Shown in pieces: positions 33,421 through 43,439 of a stretch of DNA of 64,000 nt. Location of the stretch: positions 21,870,830 through 21,934,829 of the forward strand of contig OX457039.1 of assembly GCA_949752735.1 (NCBI GenBank), read 5' to 3'. A program made the position numbers and the translations under genes. Origin of the DNA: Lumbricus terrestris (taxonomy: Eukaryota > Annelida > Clitellata > Crassiclitellata > Lumbricidae). Positions within the stretch are counted from its first letter, which is position 1; every line of letters begins with the position of its first letter. The notes under the pieces are model-generated. The model was not told the DNA's origin. It saw only the letters and a program-made list of their open reading frames with translations, and did not search any database.

Positions 33421-34480
33421 CTAGACCTGGGAGTCGACCCCAATAAGTCGACCCCAGTCGACTTGGTCATCCCAAGTCGGGTCGGGTCATTTCTGCTCAC
33501 CGCAACTGACCCCAAGTCGAATTTTTTAGATAGAAGTCACTTGAAGTTGTTTTTACCTCAAGTCGACTTAAACCGACTTGAGACACAAACATAGTTAAAT
33601 TTGTCACTTCAAATCAATGATTTTGACAACATTTAAGCAGCTTTTGTTGCCTAGTGTGTTTGCAAGAATGAATGAGGCCTTTGTAGGCCTAATGTTATGC
33701 TTAAACGTCATGCGCTTAATTAAAATGGTGAAACAAAATGTTAGCCTACTAAAATATTAGCACGTGTGCTTATCAAGCAATCAGTGAGCTTCCATGCAGT
33801 GGTCAGTGAATTCGGCGCAAAGAAAGCTGGATCTTCAAGGTCAAATCGGTAGTTTGGCGATACTTTGGAGCGCTGCAGACGGAAAAACTATTGTAGGGCA
33901 AATTGGACAATGAAAGACTTTACTGTCAGTCAGTTGGCCTAGTAGCTGTAGTAGCCTACTGTAGGATGATGCGCTTGCAACGCTATATGCTAAGTTGCGA
34001 AATGATGCTATAGGGGCCAAATAATTATGAAAACAGAATAACAAATTACGCTTATCATAACCACGTAGGCCTACGCCATTCAGTGCAAGGGATAGGCTAC
34101 CGGTAACGGACCGCGGTCCGCTATTTTATCTTAAACCTTGCGCTTTTTACAAATTTATTTAATATTAATATTAAATAATAATAATAATGAGTGTAATCTG
34201 AACAGCCTAATCGCAAACAATGGACAAGCTAGAATTCATAGGCCTAAATAATTTGCCGTCGCATTGTCTAGGTTACTATAGATGGCCCAAAGCATCACGA
34301 ACTATTAAAACTGAAACACGAACAGCTTGAAATGGGCTTAATAACACTTTAACAAAATTAATTCATGCATCAATTATGTGTTGAGGTCTCATTACTCATT
34401 TGGGCGCCTAAAGGAAATTAATGCTTGCGGGAAAATTAGCTTGACTTCTTTTAGCCGTACGTAGACCTGAAGGCTAATGG
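33421..34480. other. Non-coding between hAT remnant and right array
   Basis: A cluster of GTCGAC/AAGTCG motifs at 33430-33590 (AAGTCGACCCCAGTCGACTT) may be a decayed repeat. Several TAGGCCTA palindromes. No gene. Confidence 0.5.
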
Positions 34481-34489
34481 CTAGTACCA

Positions 34490-37440
34490 TGTCAGAAGCA
34501 TGTGTTATGTTTTTTGCTGCCCCGTCGATCTGCCCCGAGCATTTGTTTTGTTTTTACCCTGCCCCGCCGAACTGCCCGAGCATGTGTTATGTTTTTTCGC
34601 TGCCCCGTCGATCTGCCCCGAGCATGTGTTATGTCTTTACCCTGCCCCGACGGCAGCCCCGTCGATCTGCCCAGAGCATGTGTTATATTTTTACCCTGCC
34701 CCGTCGATTTGCCCCGAGCATGTTATATTTTTTCGCTGCCCCGTCGATCTGCCCCGAGCATGTGTTATGTCTTTACCCTGCCCCGACGGCAGCCCCGTCG
34801 ATCTGCCCCGAGCATGTGTTATGTCTTTACCCTGCCCCGACGGCAGCCCCGTCGATCTGCCCCGAGCATGTGTTATATTTTTACCCTGCCCCGTCGATCT
34901 GCCCCGAGCATGTTATATTTTTTCGCTGCCCCGTCGATCTGCCCCGAGCATGTGTTATGGTTTTACCCTGCCCCGTCGATCTGCCCCGATCATGTGTTAT
35001 GTTTTTTCGCTGCCCCGTCGATGTGCACCGAGCACGTGTTATGTTTTTTTGCTGCCCCGTCAATCTGCCCCGAGCATTTGTTTTGTTTTTTACCCTGCCA
35101 CGTCGATCTGCCCCGAGCGTGTTTGTTATGTTTTTTCGCTGCCCCGTCGATCTGCCCCGAGCATGTGTTATGTTTTTACCCTGCCCCGTCGATCTGCCCC
35201 GAGTATCGGTTTTATGTTTTTACCCTGCCCCGTCGATCTGCCCCGAGCATGTGTTATGTTTTTACCCTGCCCCGTCCATCTGCCCCGAGCATGTGTTATG
35301 TTTTTACCCTGCCCCGTCGATCTGCCCCGAGCATGTGTTATGTTTTTACCCTGCCCCGCCGAACTGCTCCGAGCATGTGTTATTTTTTTCGCTGCCCCGT
35401 CGATCTGCCCCGAGCATGTGTTATGTTTTTTCGCTGCCCCGTGGATCTGCCCCGAGCATGTGTTATGTTTTTTCGCTGCCCCGTCGATCTGCCCCGAGCA
35501 TGTGTTATGTTTTTTCGCTGCCCCGTGGATCTGCCCCGAGCATGTGTTATGTTTTTTCGCTGCCCCGTCGATCTGCCCCGAGCATGTGTTATGTTTTTTC
35601 GCTGCCCCGTTGATCTGCCCCGAGCATGTGTTATGTTTTTTCGCTGCCCCGTCGATCTGCCCCGAGCATGTGTTATGTTTTTACCCTGCCCCGTCGATCT
35701 GCCCCGAGCATGTGTTATGTTTTTACCCTGCCCCGCCGAACTGCTCCGAGCATGTGTTATTTTTTTCGCTGCCCCGTCGATCTGCCCCGAGCATGTGTTA
35801 TGTTTTTTCGCTGCCCCGTGGATCTGCCCCGAGCATGTGTTATGTTTTTTCGCTGCCCCGTCGATCTGCCCCGAGCATGTGTTATGTTTTTTCGCTGCCC
35901 CGTTGATCTGCCCCGAGCATGTGTTATGTTTTTACCCTGCCCCGAACATGTGTTATGTTTTTACCCTGCCCCGCCGAACTGCCCGAGCATGTGTTATGTT
36001 TTTTCGCTGCCCCGTCGATCTGCCCCGAGCATGTGTTATGTCTTTACCCTGCCCCGACGGCAGCCCCGTCGATCTGCCCAGAGCATGTGTTATATTTTTA
36101 CCCTGCCCCGTCGATTTGCCCCGAGCATGTTATATTTTTTCGCTGCCCCGTCGATCTGCCCCGAGCATGTGTTATGTCTTTACCCTGCCCCGACGGCAGC
36201 CCCGTCGATCTGCCCCGAGCATGTGTTATATTTTTACCCTGCCCCGTCGATCTGCCCCGAGCATGTTATATTTTTTCGCTGCCCCGTCGATCTGCCCCGA
36301 GCATGTGTTATGGTTTTACCCTGCCCCGTCGATCTGCCCCGAGCATGCGTTATGTCTTTACCCTGCCCCGTCGATCTGGCCCGAGCATATGTTATGTTTT
36401 TTCGCTGCCCCGTCGATCTGCCCCGAGCATGTGTTATGTTTTTTCGCTGCCCCGTCGATCTGCCCCGAGCATGTGTTATGTTTTTTGCTGCCCCGTCGAT
36501 CTGCCCCGAGCATTTGTTTTGTTTTTACACTGCCCCGCCGAACTGCTCCGAGCATGTGTTATTTTTTTCGCTGCCCCGTCGATCTGCCCCGAGCATGTGT
36601 TATGTTTTTTCGCTGCCCCGTCGATCTGCCCCGAGCATGTGTTATGTTTTTTCGCTGCCCCGTCGATCTGCCCCGAGCATGTGTTATGTTTTTACCCTGC
36701 CCCGTCGATCTGCCCCGAACATGTGTTATGTTTTTACCCTGCCCCGCCGAACTGCCCCGAGCATGTGTTATTTTTTTCGCTGCCCCGTCGATCTGCCCCG
36801 AGCATGTGTTATGTTTTTTCGCTGCCCCGTCGATCTGCCCCGAGCATGTGTTATGTTTTTACCCTGCCCCGAGCATGTGTTATGTTTTTACCCTGCCCCG
36901 CCGAACTGCCCGAGCATGTGTTATGTTTTTTCGCTGCCCCGTCGATCTGCCCCGAGCATGTGTTATGTCTTTACCCTGCCCCGACGGCAGCCCCGTCGAT
37001 CTGCCCCGAGCATGTGTTATATTTTTACCCTGCCCCGTCGATTTGCCCCGAGCATGTTATATTTTTTCGCTGCCCCGTCGATCTGTCCCGAGCATGTTAT
37101 GTCTTTACCCTGCCCCGACGGCAGCCCCGTCGATCTGCCCCGAGCATGTGTTATATTTTTACTCTGCCCCGTCGATCTGCCCCGAGCATGTTATATTTTT
37201 TCGCTGCCCCGTCGATCTGCCCCGAGCATGTGTTATGGTTTTACCCTGCCCCGTCGATCTGCCCCGAGCATGTGTTATGTCTTTACCCTGCCCCGTCGAT
37301 CTGGCCCGAGCATATGTTATGTTTTTTCGCTGCCCCGTCGATCTGCCCCGAGCATGTGTTATGTTTTTTCGCTGCCCCGTCGATCTGCCCCGAGCATGTG
37401 TTATGTTTTTTCGCTGCCCCGTCGATCTGCACCGAGCATG
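34490..37440 (-). repeat. Right subterminal array of ~42-bp units (about 2.9 kb)
   Basis: Around 70 units by length of TGTTATGTTTTTTCGCTGCC and CCGTCGATCTGCCCCGAGCA, the reverse complement of the left array. Variants (TTTTTACCCTGCCCC; CCGACGGCAGCCCCG; CCGCCGAACTG) recur in blocks at about 34560, 35970 and 36900, showing higher-order duplication. Very long ORFs in all three forward frames are a by-product of the 42-nt period. Confidence 0.95.
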
Positions 37441-37499
37441 CGACTCTTCAACCGTCTTCGTGCCGAGGACGTAGGCCAGTCAAAAATACGGGAAAGTCA

Positions 37500-38047
37500 A
37501 CATGAACCCACTCATTTACTATGGCAGACCGTTTTTGGAAACACCTTCTTAACCTACAGTAAAAATCCGAATGAATTCAAACATGGGGAAATATGTTTAA
37601 ATCGGTAATCATTATGATGCAAATTATGACTGTGTAGTAGGCCTATAGCGTTTCGCATGGTCATGGCCTATGCATTATGACCGTGGCCTTAAGTGCGTGG
37701 TAGTTATCGACCACAGCCTGCAGAGTTCTTGCATAAAATTTTATTTAATTTTGTCTCCAAGATCGACATTTACATTGTTCAGATAATAAATATATTAATC
37801 GATATTTAATTTGTTTAAATCGGCAATTTCACTGCATTTCCCGCAGATAAATCGTATTTTCGCCAGTACTTGAAATGTAAACAAACTCGTATAGGCATGA
37901 CTGTTGGTCGGCTGTTCAAAACTAAATTCAAAATTTTAATTATTCCCTATATCGCATTTTGTTAGGAATTCTACCATATATTCTTTAGTCCATTTAGAAA
38001 CTTTTCGTGCAAAAATTTGCCTGCCATAGTAAATGAGCGGGTTTAAG
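37500..38047. repeat. Inverted-repeat element near the right TIR
   Basis: CCACTCATTTACTATGGCAG at about 37506 is repeated inverted as CTGCCATAGTAAATGAGCGG near 38020. The AT-rich interior has no ORF. Possibly a MITE; no clear target duplication. Confidence 0.5.
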
Positions 38048-38081
38048 ACTTAATTGACCGGATTAAGGGTTGAAGAGAGAG

Positions 38082-38158
38082 ATTTTCGAAAAACAATACG
38101 AAACCTCGGATCAGCCACGTGACCGTGCTGACCAATCACTCTGTGCCCCGATGATCCG
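38082..38158 (-). promoter_or_regulatory. Second copy of the promoter module at the right TIR
   Basis: Same 77-bp length and the same CCAAT and E-box as 33028-33104, running straight into the TIR. This is probably the ancestral location. Confidence 0.6.
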
Positions 38159-38184
38159 CCCCGCCCCGAGGATTCGTATTACCC
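38153..38184 (-). repeat. Right TIR of Mutator-like element
   Basis: 32 bp exactly complementary to 18504-18535, followed by the CAGATTGG duplication. Confidence 0.93.
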
Positions 38185-38317
38185 CAGATTGGTGCGAAAT
38201 GGAGATATACAAATTGAGCAGAATGGCACAGGAGAGAGACAAGTGGAGACGGATGGTGAATCATGCGATAGACACCAACGGGCACTGAGCCCATGGACCG
38301 CAATGATGATGATGATG
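38185..38317 (+). pseudogene. 5'-truncated LINE, part 2 and microsatellite tail
   Basis: After the second CAGATTGG copy the frame resumes as DWCEMEIYKLSRMAQERDKW, RRMVNHAIDTNGH and stops at 38286-38288. A (GAT)n tail follows at 38303-38320, the usual LINE 3' end, then the ATTGGTTGTGGA duplication. Confidence 0.88.
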
Positions 38318-38689
38318 ATTGGTTGTGGACATGTGCCTCTATAGACTTGAAAAACCTTCCAAATTTATGGTTCCACGACAACTGGTCTACAGACAACTGG
38401 TCTAACGACAACTGGTCTCCAGACAATTCGTCTACGACAACTGGTCTACGACAACTGGTCTACACACAACTCGCACACGACAAAACGTTCACTGGGAATT
38501 TTTTAGTCAATGGCTGTTGGCGCTGAAAGGGAAGCTGTATTGATTAAAAGAACTCCTTATAAAACGAAAATCGACAAATGAAACCCTCAATGGAAAAACA
38601 AACCGACGAAATGCACGTCTTTTTAACGAAGCAGAAATGATGAAAATTATGTGAATTTTAAAGTAGCTTCACGAAATGATCGCACTGGT

Positions 38690-41090
38690 AAACACAATTA
38701 TTATTCATCCAGCTTCTATTTCAAATATATAATACCTTCATCCAGCTTCTATTTCTTAAGCGTTTTTATTCATCCAGCTTCTATTTCTTAAGCGTTCTTC
38801 TCATAAATTCAGCTACTATTTTTGATATTTTATACCTTCATCCAGCTTCCATTTCTTTAGCGTTTTTCGTCAATCCCGCTTCTATTTCAGGTATATAATA
38901 ACTTCATCCAGCTTCTATTTCTTTAGCATTCTTCTCACTAATCCAGCTTCTATTTCAGATATATAAATGCCTTAATCCAGCTTCCATTTCTAAGGCGATT
39001 TTCATTCATCCAGCTTCTATTTCTTTAGCGTTCTTCTCATTAATCCAGCTCCTATTTCAGATATATAATTACACTCATCCAGCTTCCGTTTCTTAAGCGT
39101 TTTTCATTCATCCAGCTTCTATTTCAGATATATAAATACATTCATCCAGCTTCTATTTCATATTAATAAATACACTCATCCAGCTTCCATCTCTTAAGCG
39201 TTTTTCGTCAAATCCGCTTCTATTTCAGATATAGAATACCTTAATCCAGCTTCCATTTCTCAAGCGTTGTTTTCGTCAATCCAGCTTCTATTTCACCTAC
39301 AGAAAACCTTCATCCGGCTTCTATTTCACCTCTAGAGAAACTTCATCCAGCTTCCATTTCTCAATCCTTGTTTTCGTCAATCCAGGTTCTATTTCACTTC
39401 TAGAGAACTTTCATCCAGCTTCCATTTCTCAAACGTTGTCTTCGTCAATCCAGCTTCTGAGTTTTTGATGTCTAACACTCAGTTAAATGGATTGACGAAA
39501 TTTTTTGTGTGAAATGGAAGCTGGATGAAGGTTCTCTGTAGATGAAATGGAAGCAGGATGAAGGTTCTTTGCAGGTGAAATAGAGCTGGATTGACGAAAA
39601 CGACGCTTGAGAAATGGAAGCAGGATGAAGGTTCTCTGTATGTGCAATAGAAGCTGGATGAATGTTCTCTGTAGGTGAAATAGAAGCTGGATTGACGAAG
39701 ACGACGCTTGAGAAATGGAAGCTGGATAAAGGTTCTCTGTAGGTGAAATAGAAGCTGGATTGGCGAAAACAACTTTTGTGAATTGGAAGCTGGATGAAGG
39801 TTCTCTGTAGATGAAATGGAAGCAGGATGAAGGTTCTTTGTAGGTGAAATAGAAGTTGGATTGGCGAAAACGACGCTTGAGAAATGGAGGCTGGATGAAG
39901 GGTCTCTGTAGGTGAAATGGAAGCTGGATATACGGAATTCATTCGGAATTCAGAGGGAGCAACCTGAAACTGGGGGTAGGATGAAACCGGTTTCAGATTA
40001 CCCCTAGGGGGTAATCTGAAACCGGTTTCAAGTTACCGGAGGGTAATGTTTAGGAGGGGGGAATTTGAAACCTTTAGAGGTCCGGTCCTAACTTCTGTTG
40101 GTGGTACACAAGTTGGACTGATGAAGAGAATTGTCTTTAAATAGAAGTCGGATTTAGGCAAATTGTGTTCTACTCAAATGGACGCTGGATTGATGAAATC
40201 ATTCCCGGTTAAATTGGAGATATATTGATGAAAATAACGCTGGAGTAATCCAGTTCCAATTATGCAAAATTTCATTTGGTTCGTTAGTCCAGCTTCTATT
40301 TAAATAGCAACAATTGTATTTATCAATCCAGCTGGAGTAATCCAGTTCCAATTATGCAAAATTTCATTTGGTTCGTTAGTCCAGCTTCTATTTAAATAGC
40401 AACAATTGTATTTATCAATCCAACTTCCATACACTTAACAATTATATTTCATCAGTCCAGCTTCCATTTTAAGCGAAACACCATTTTTCATAGCTGAAGT
40501 AGACGCTGGAATAATTTAAGCTAGGACATTTTCCATCAATCCACCTTCTGTTTCAAGTAGCGCTATTTTCATCAATCCATATCCAATTTAAATAAAAATA
40601 ATTTCATCAACCCAGCGTCCATTGGAGTAGAACAGAAAATACGTCTGAAATAGAAGCAGGATGAAGGTATAATATATCTGAAATAGAAGCTGGATGAATG
40701 AACGAACGCTAAAGAAATAGAAGCTGGATCAAGGTATTATATATCTAAAATAGAAGCTGGATTAATGAGAAGAACGCTGAAGCAATAGAAGCTGGATGAA
40801 TGAAAAACGCTTAAGAAATGGAAGCTGGATGAAGGTATAATATATCAGAAATTGTAGCTGAATTCAAGAGAAGAACGCTTAAGAAGTAGAAGCTGGATGA
40901 ATGAAAAACCCTTAAGAAATGGAGGCTGGATGAGTGTATTTATAGATCTGAAATAGTAGCCGGATTTATTAGAAGAACGCCAAAGAAATGGAAGCTGGAT
41001 GAAGGTTTCTTTATTTCTGAAATCGAAGCGAGATGATGGTTTAATATATAGGTAAAAAGAAACTGGATTTATTCAGCAACGCGATCATTT
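38690..41090. repeat. Facing minisatellite arrays of the CATCCAGCTTCTATTTC unit
   Basis: 38700-39475 has the unit on the plus strand (CATCCAGCTTCTATTTCTTA with AGCGTTTTT or ATATATAA spacers). 39500-39930 and 40630-41060 have it on the minus strand (GAAATGGAAGCTGGATGAAG). The middle (39940-40620) holds a palindromic stretch at 39983-40033 and a tandem duplication of about 100 bp (40230-40430). Confidence 0.88.
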
Positions 41091-41330
41091 AGTGAAGCCA
41101 TCATATACTTTACAAGCATTATTTTATCAATTCGTTCATTAGGTCGGTCTACTTTTTTGCATCGAGGGTTTCATCAATCATTTTTCGCTTTATAAAGGGT
41201 TCTCTATGGTCACGTGACTATGGTGGTTGGATAAAATATGACCGGTGAATATTTAAAACAAATCATGTAATTACAGCTAGTTTTAATACTCAATTTTTCA
41301 CTGCAATTGTTCAATCGTATTCGAATAATA

Positions 41331-41898
41331 ATGCCGAAAAAAGAAAACTCAAAGTATGAGCGTGAGGACTTAATTGACGCACTTAAAGATGACCGAGTCT
41401 GGGAAGGTCTTACTGTGCACCTGAAAAGCATCGTTAAGACTGTTGTTGACGAGGCCATCACATCTCATCTTGAAAAGTTCAAAGCATCTCTTAAAGAATC
41501 GATTGAACAGATCACCAGTGAATTAATTGATGCCAAGCTACAAACATATGAAGTGGAAATTAATCAACTGAAGTCGCAAAACACTCAGTTGATGTCTCGT
41601 TTGGATGACTTGGAAACATACTCGAAAGCTGACAACCTCCTCATATACGGGCTTCCTGAAATTTCCCTTGCGGAGAAGGCTTCTAACACACACGGATCCT
41701 ATGAATCATCTGACGCCACTTGTGAATCGGTAATAGCGCTCTGCAATAATCATCTCGGAATCAACATTACCAAGCAAGACATTTCCACGGCGCATAGAAT
41801 CCATGCTGGAAAGTCACTCAAGACTCGTCCGCTTGTCGTAAGGTTCACTACACGACGGGTCCGCGATCAAGTCTATCGTGCGAGAAAGTCACTACGAG
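41331..41898 (+). pseudogene. LINE ORF1, N-terminal part
   Basis: Starts MPKKENSKYEREDL. A coiled coil at about 40-110 (LKESIEQITSELIDAKLQTY, INQLKSQNTQLMSRLDDLET) is followed by an RNA-binding-like domain (DNLLIYGLPE, GINITKQDISTAHRIHAG, RPLVVRFTTRRVRDQVYRAR). This is the L1-type ORF1 layout of trimer-forming RNA chaperones. The frame is broken at KSLR by another LINE fragment; the rest is at 43149-43313. The foreign sequence starts right after a second copy of GTGGAAATTAATCAACTGAA (also at about 41552). Confidence 0.85.
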
Positions 41899-42500
41899 TG
41901 GAAATTAATCAACTGAAGTTATCTTCGCGAACTCTTCACCATCCAACCTACCCGTTCTACCCGATCATCCTCCTGCCTTACACTTTCTCGACCGCCGGTC
42001 ACAAGTCATCTCAAGTTCTCCAACCGAGCCATATCCATCTCAGCACCACGCCTTTGGAATGAACTGCCTCCTGAATTCCGATCCTTTTCAGTCCATCCGC
42101 CATCATTACTAATCACACACCATCACCTTCCTCAGGCTCCTCTATCCATCACACCTCGGGCTTTTCATTCAAAACTCAAGACACTCCTTTTCACGAACTC
42201 TTACCCTGTCTCATCTGATCCTCCACCTTCCAATTCCCGGCCCAAACGACACCCGCCTTAATAGCTGTTCCGCCCCTCTGATCCTATGGAATTTCGACCC
42301 TGACCACCACGGACTACTCTCACGGACAACCCTTCTAACTCAACGCATTTGATCCTGATCTTATGGTAACTCGACCCGGACCACCACGGACTACTCTCTC
42401 GGACAACCCTTCTAACTCAACGCAGCGCTCGTGAATAAGCTGGTGCCCCGCGCTTGGCTTTCGAGTGGCGCTTTAGAAATTTCGAGTTTACGATTACGAT
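41899..42500 (+). pseudogene. LINE 3' fragment inserted in ORF1 (first)
   Basis: The frame from about 41915 reads RELFTIQPTRSTRSSSC, LKFSNRAISISAPRLWNELP and FHSKLKTLLFTNSY. It ends with a 3' UTR (GGCGCTTTAGAAATTTCGAG) and (ATTACG)n. R.IS..AP.LWN.LP marks a CR1/Rex-type LINE tail. Confidence 0.78.
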
Positions 42501-42623
42501 TACGAGAGATCGGCCCCAACCATCCACCGATATTCATCAACGAACAAGTTGTTCGTTGATGAATATCGGTGGATGGTTGGGGCCGATCTCTCGTAATCGT
42601 AATCGTAAACTCGAAATTTCTAA
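42473..42623. repeat. Near-perfect 151-bp palindrome
   Basis: Two 75-nt arms with no mismatch around a single G at 42548. The left arm is the 3' tail of one LINE fragment, and the right arm leads into another. Confidence 0.93.
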
Positions 42624-42629
42624 TTTGGA

Positions 42630-43145
42630 CTGCCTAAGGTTCGCCTAGCTCCTCTGCAATCTGTACTCAATGCCGCTGCTAGGCTCATTGCCCGTCTTCC
42701 TCGATTCTCCCACATTTCTACATTCATGACTGAACAACTTCACTGGCTTCCACTCTCGGCCCGTATTCAATTTAAAGTCCTGATTTTGGTCATTAAGTCT
42801 CAAATGGGTCTTGCTCCGAAGTATCTGTGTGATCAGATACATCGCCCCCTTTCTGCCACTTCACTGCGTCCTCTTAGGTCCTCTGATCGGCTTGACCTCT
42901 TTGTCCCCCGAGTCAGGACTGCCATGGCTCAATCCAGATCATTTGCCTGCATTGGTCCCTCCCTATGGAATGGGCTTCCTCCATCAGTTCGCTCTGCCAT
43001 CCTCTCTGGTAGTGTGTCCTTGTCTTTCTCTCGTCTAAAAACTTGTCTTTTTTCTCGGAGTTAAACGCACTGGGAGCGCTTCTGAAAGGCCCTTGCTGCA
43101 AGAAGCGCTTTATAAATGGTCAGATAAGATAAGATAAGATAAGAT
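42630..43145 (+). pseudogene. LINE 3' fragment inserted in ORF1 (second)
   Basis: Codes LAPLQSVLNAAARLIARL, HWLPLSARIQFKVLILVIKS, RSSDRLDLFVPRVRTAMAQS and SFACIGPSLWNGLPPSVRS, stopping at 43064. The 3' UTR GAAGCGCTTTATAAATGGTC ends in (AGATA)n at 43121-43145. The A.RLI...R..HI and HWLP motifs are the conserved end of CR1/L2-like polymerases. Only the 3' part is present. Confidence 0.87.
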
Positions 43146-43148
43146 ACG

Positions 43149-43313
43149 AAACGTACATCGGATATATTCTTCAATGCGCGGAAACTCCTAAGAAGTAAGA
43201 AAATCGCCGGAGCTTGGACGATGAATGGGCAAGTCTACATCAAACGAACGGCTTTGGCAAGCGAGAAACCCATCCGAATCGATGACCTCAGTGACCTGCC
43301 GAAACCTGACTAA
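43149..43313 (+). pseudogene. LINE ORF1, C-terminal part
   Basis: Resumes as KRTSDIFFNARKLLRSKKI, GAWTMNGQVYIKRTALAS and ends LSDLPKPD-stop. One nucleotide out of frame with the first part across the insertion. Confidence 0.82.
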
Positions 43314-43439
43314 ACCCTTGTGGATTCTTTTCAAAGTCACTCTGTGCAAGTTTTCAGTTTTCCTAATTTCTCACATTATTGTCAATTTCACAACTAGTTT
43401 GTATAATTATTATTTTCTTCACCTTATTCTATTCTGTGG

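Larger units (their letters stand above)
18504..38184 (-). mobile_element. Giant Mutator-like DNA transposon (19,681 bp) with transposase and ULP1/PHD protease
   Basis: Perfect 32-bp TIRs start GGGTAATACGAATCCTCGGG. The 8-bp duplication CAGATTGG (18496-18503, 38185-38192) sits inside a LINE ORF that is restored exactly when the element and one copy are removed. The two main genes are on the minus strand: a five-exon transposase (32983-26969) and a ULP1-type protease with PHD finger (exons 26425-22800). Inverted arrays of a 42-bp TIR-like unit occupy 18536-19215 and 34490-37440. Later insertions include a mariner, a LINE fragment and a hAT remnant. The DDE core, C-x2-H and SWIM finger plus an 8-bp duplication fit Mutator-like elements; KDZ/Zisupton-type elements, which can also carry Ulp1 domains, are the alternative. 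Confidence 0.9.

Noticed and set aside
34477..37608. Very long ORFs (378-990 codons) of repeated 'PRRSAPSMCYVF'-type peptides
   Set aside because: The 42-bp unit is divisible by three and lacks stops in several frames, so all three forward frames stay open. No start context, splice sites or domain; treated as a DNA array.
39472..39942. ORF of 156 codons with repeated TENLHPASISP-like peptide
   Set aside because: It is a translation of the CATCCAGCTTCTATTTC minisatellite.
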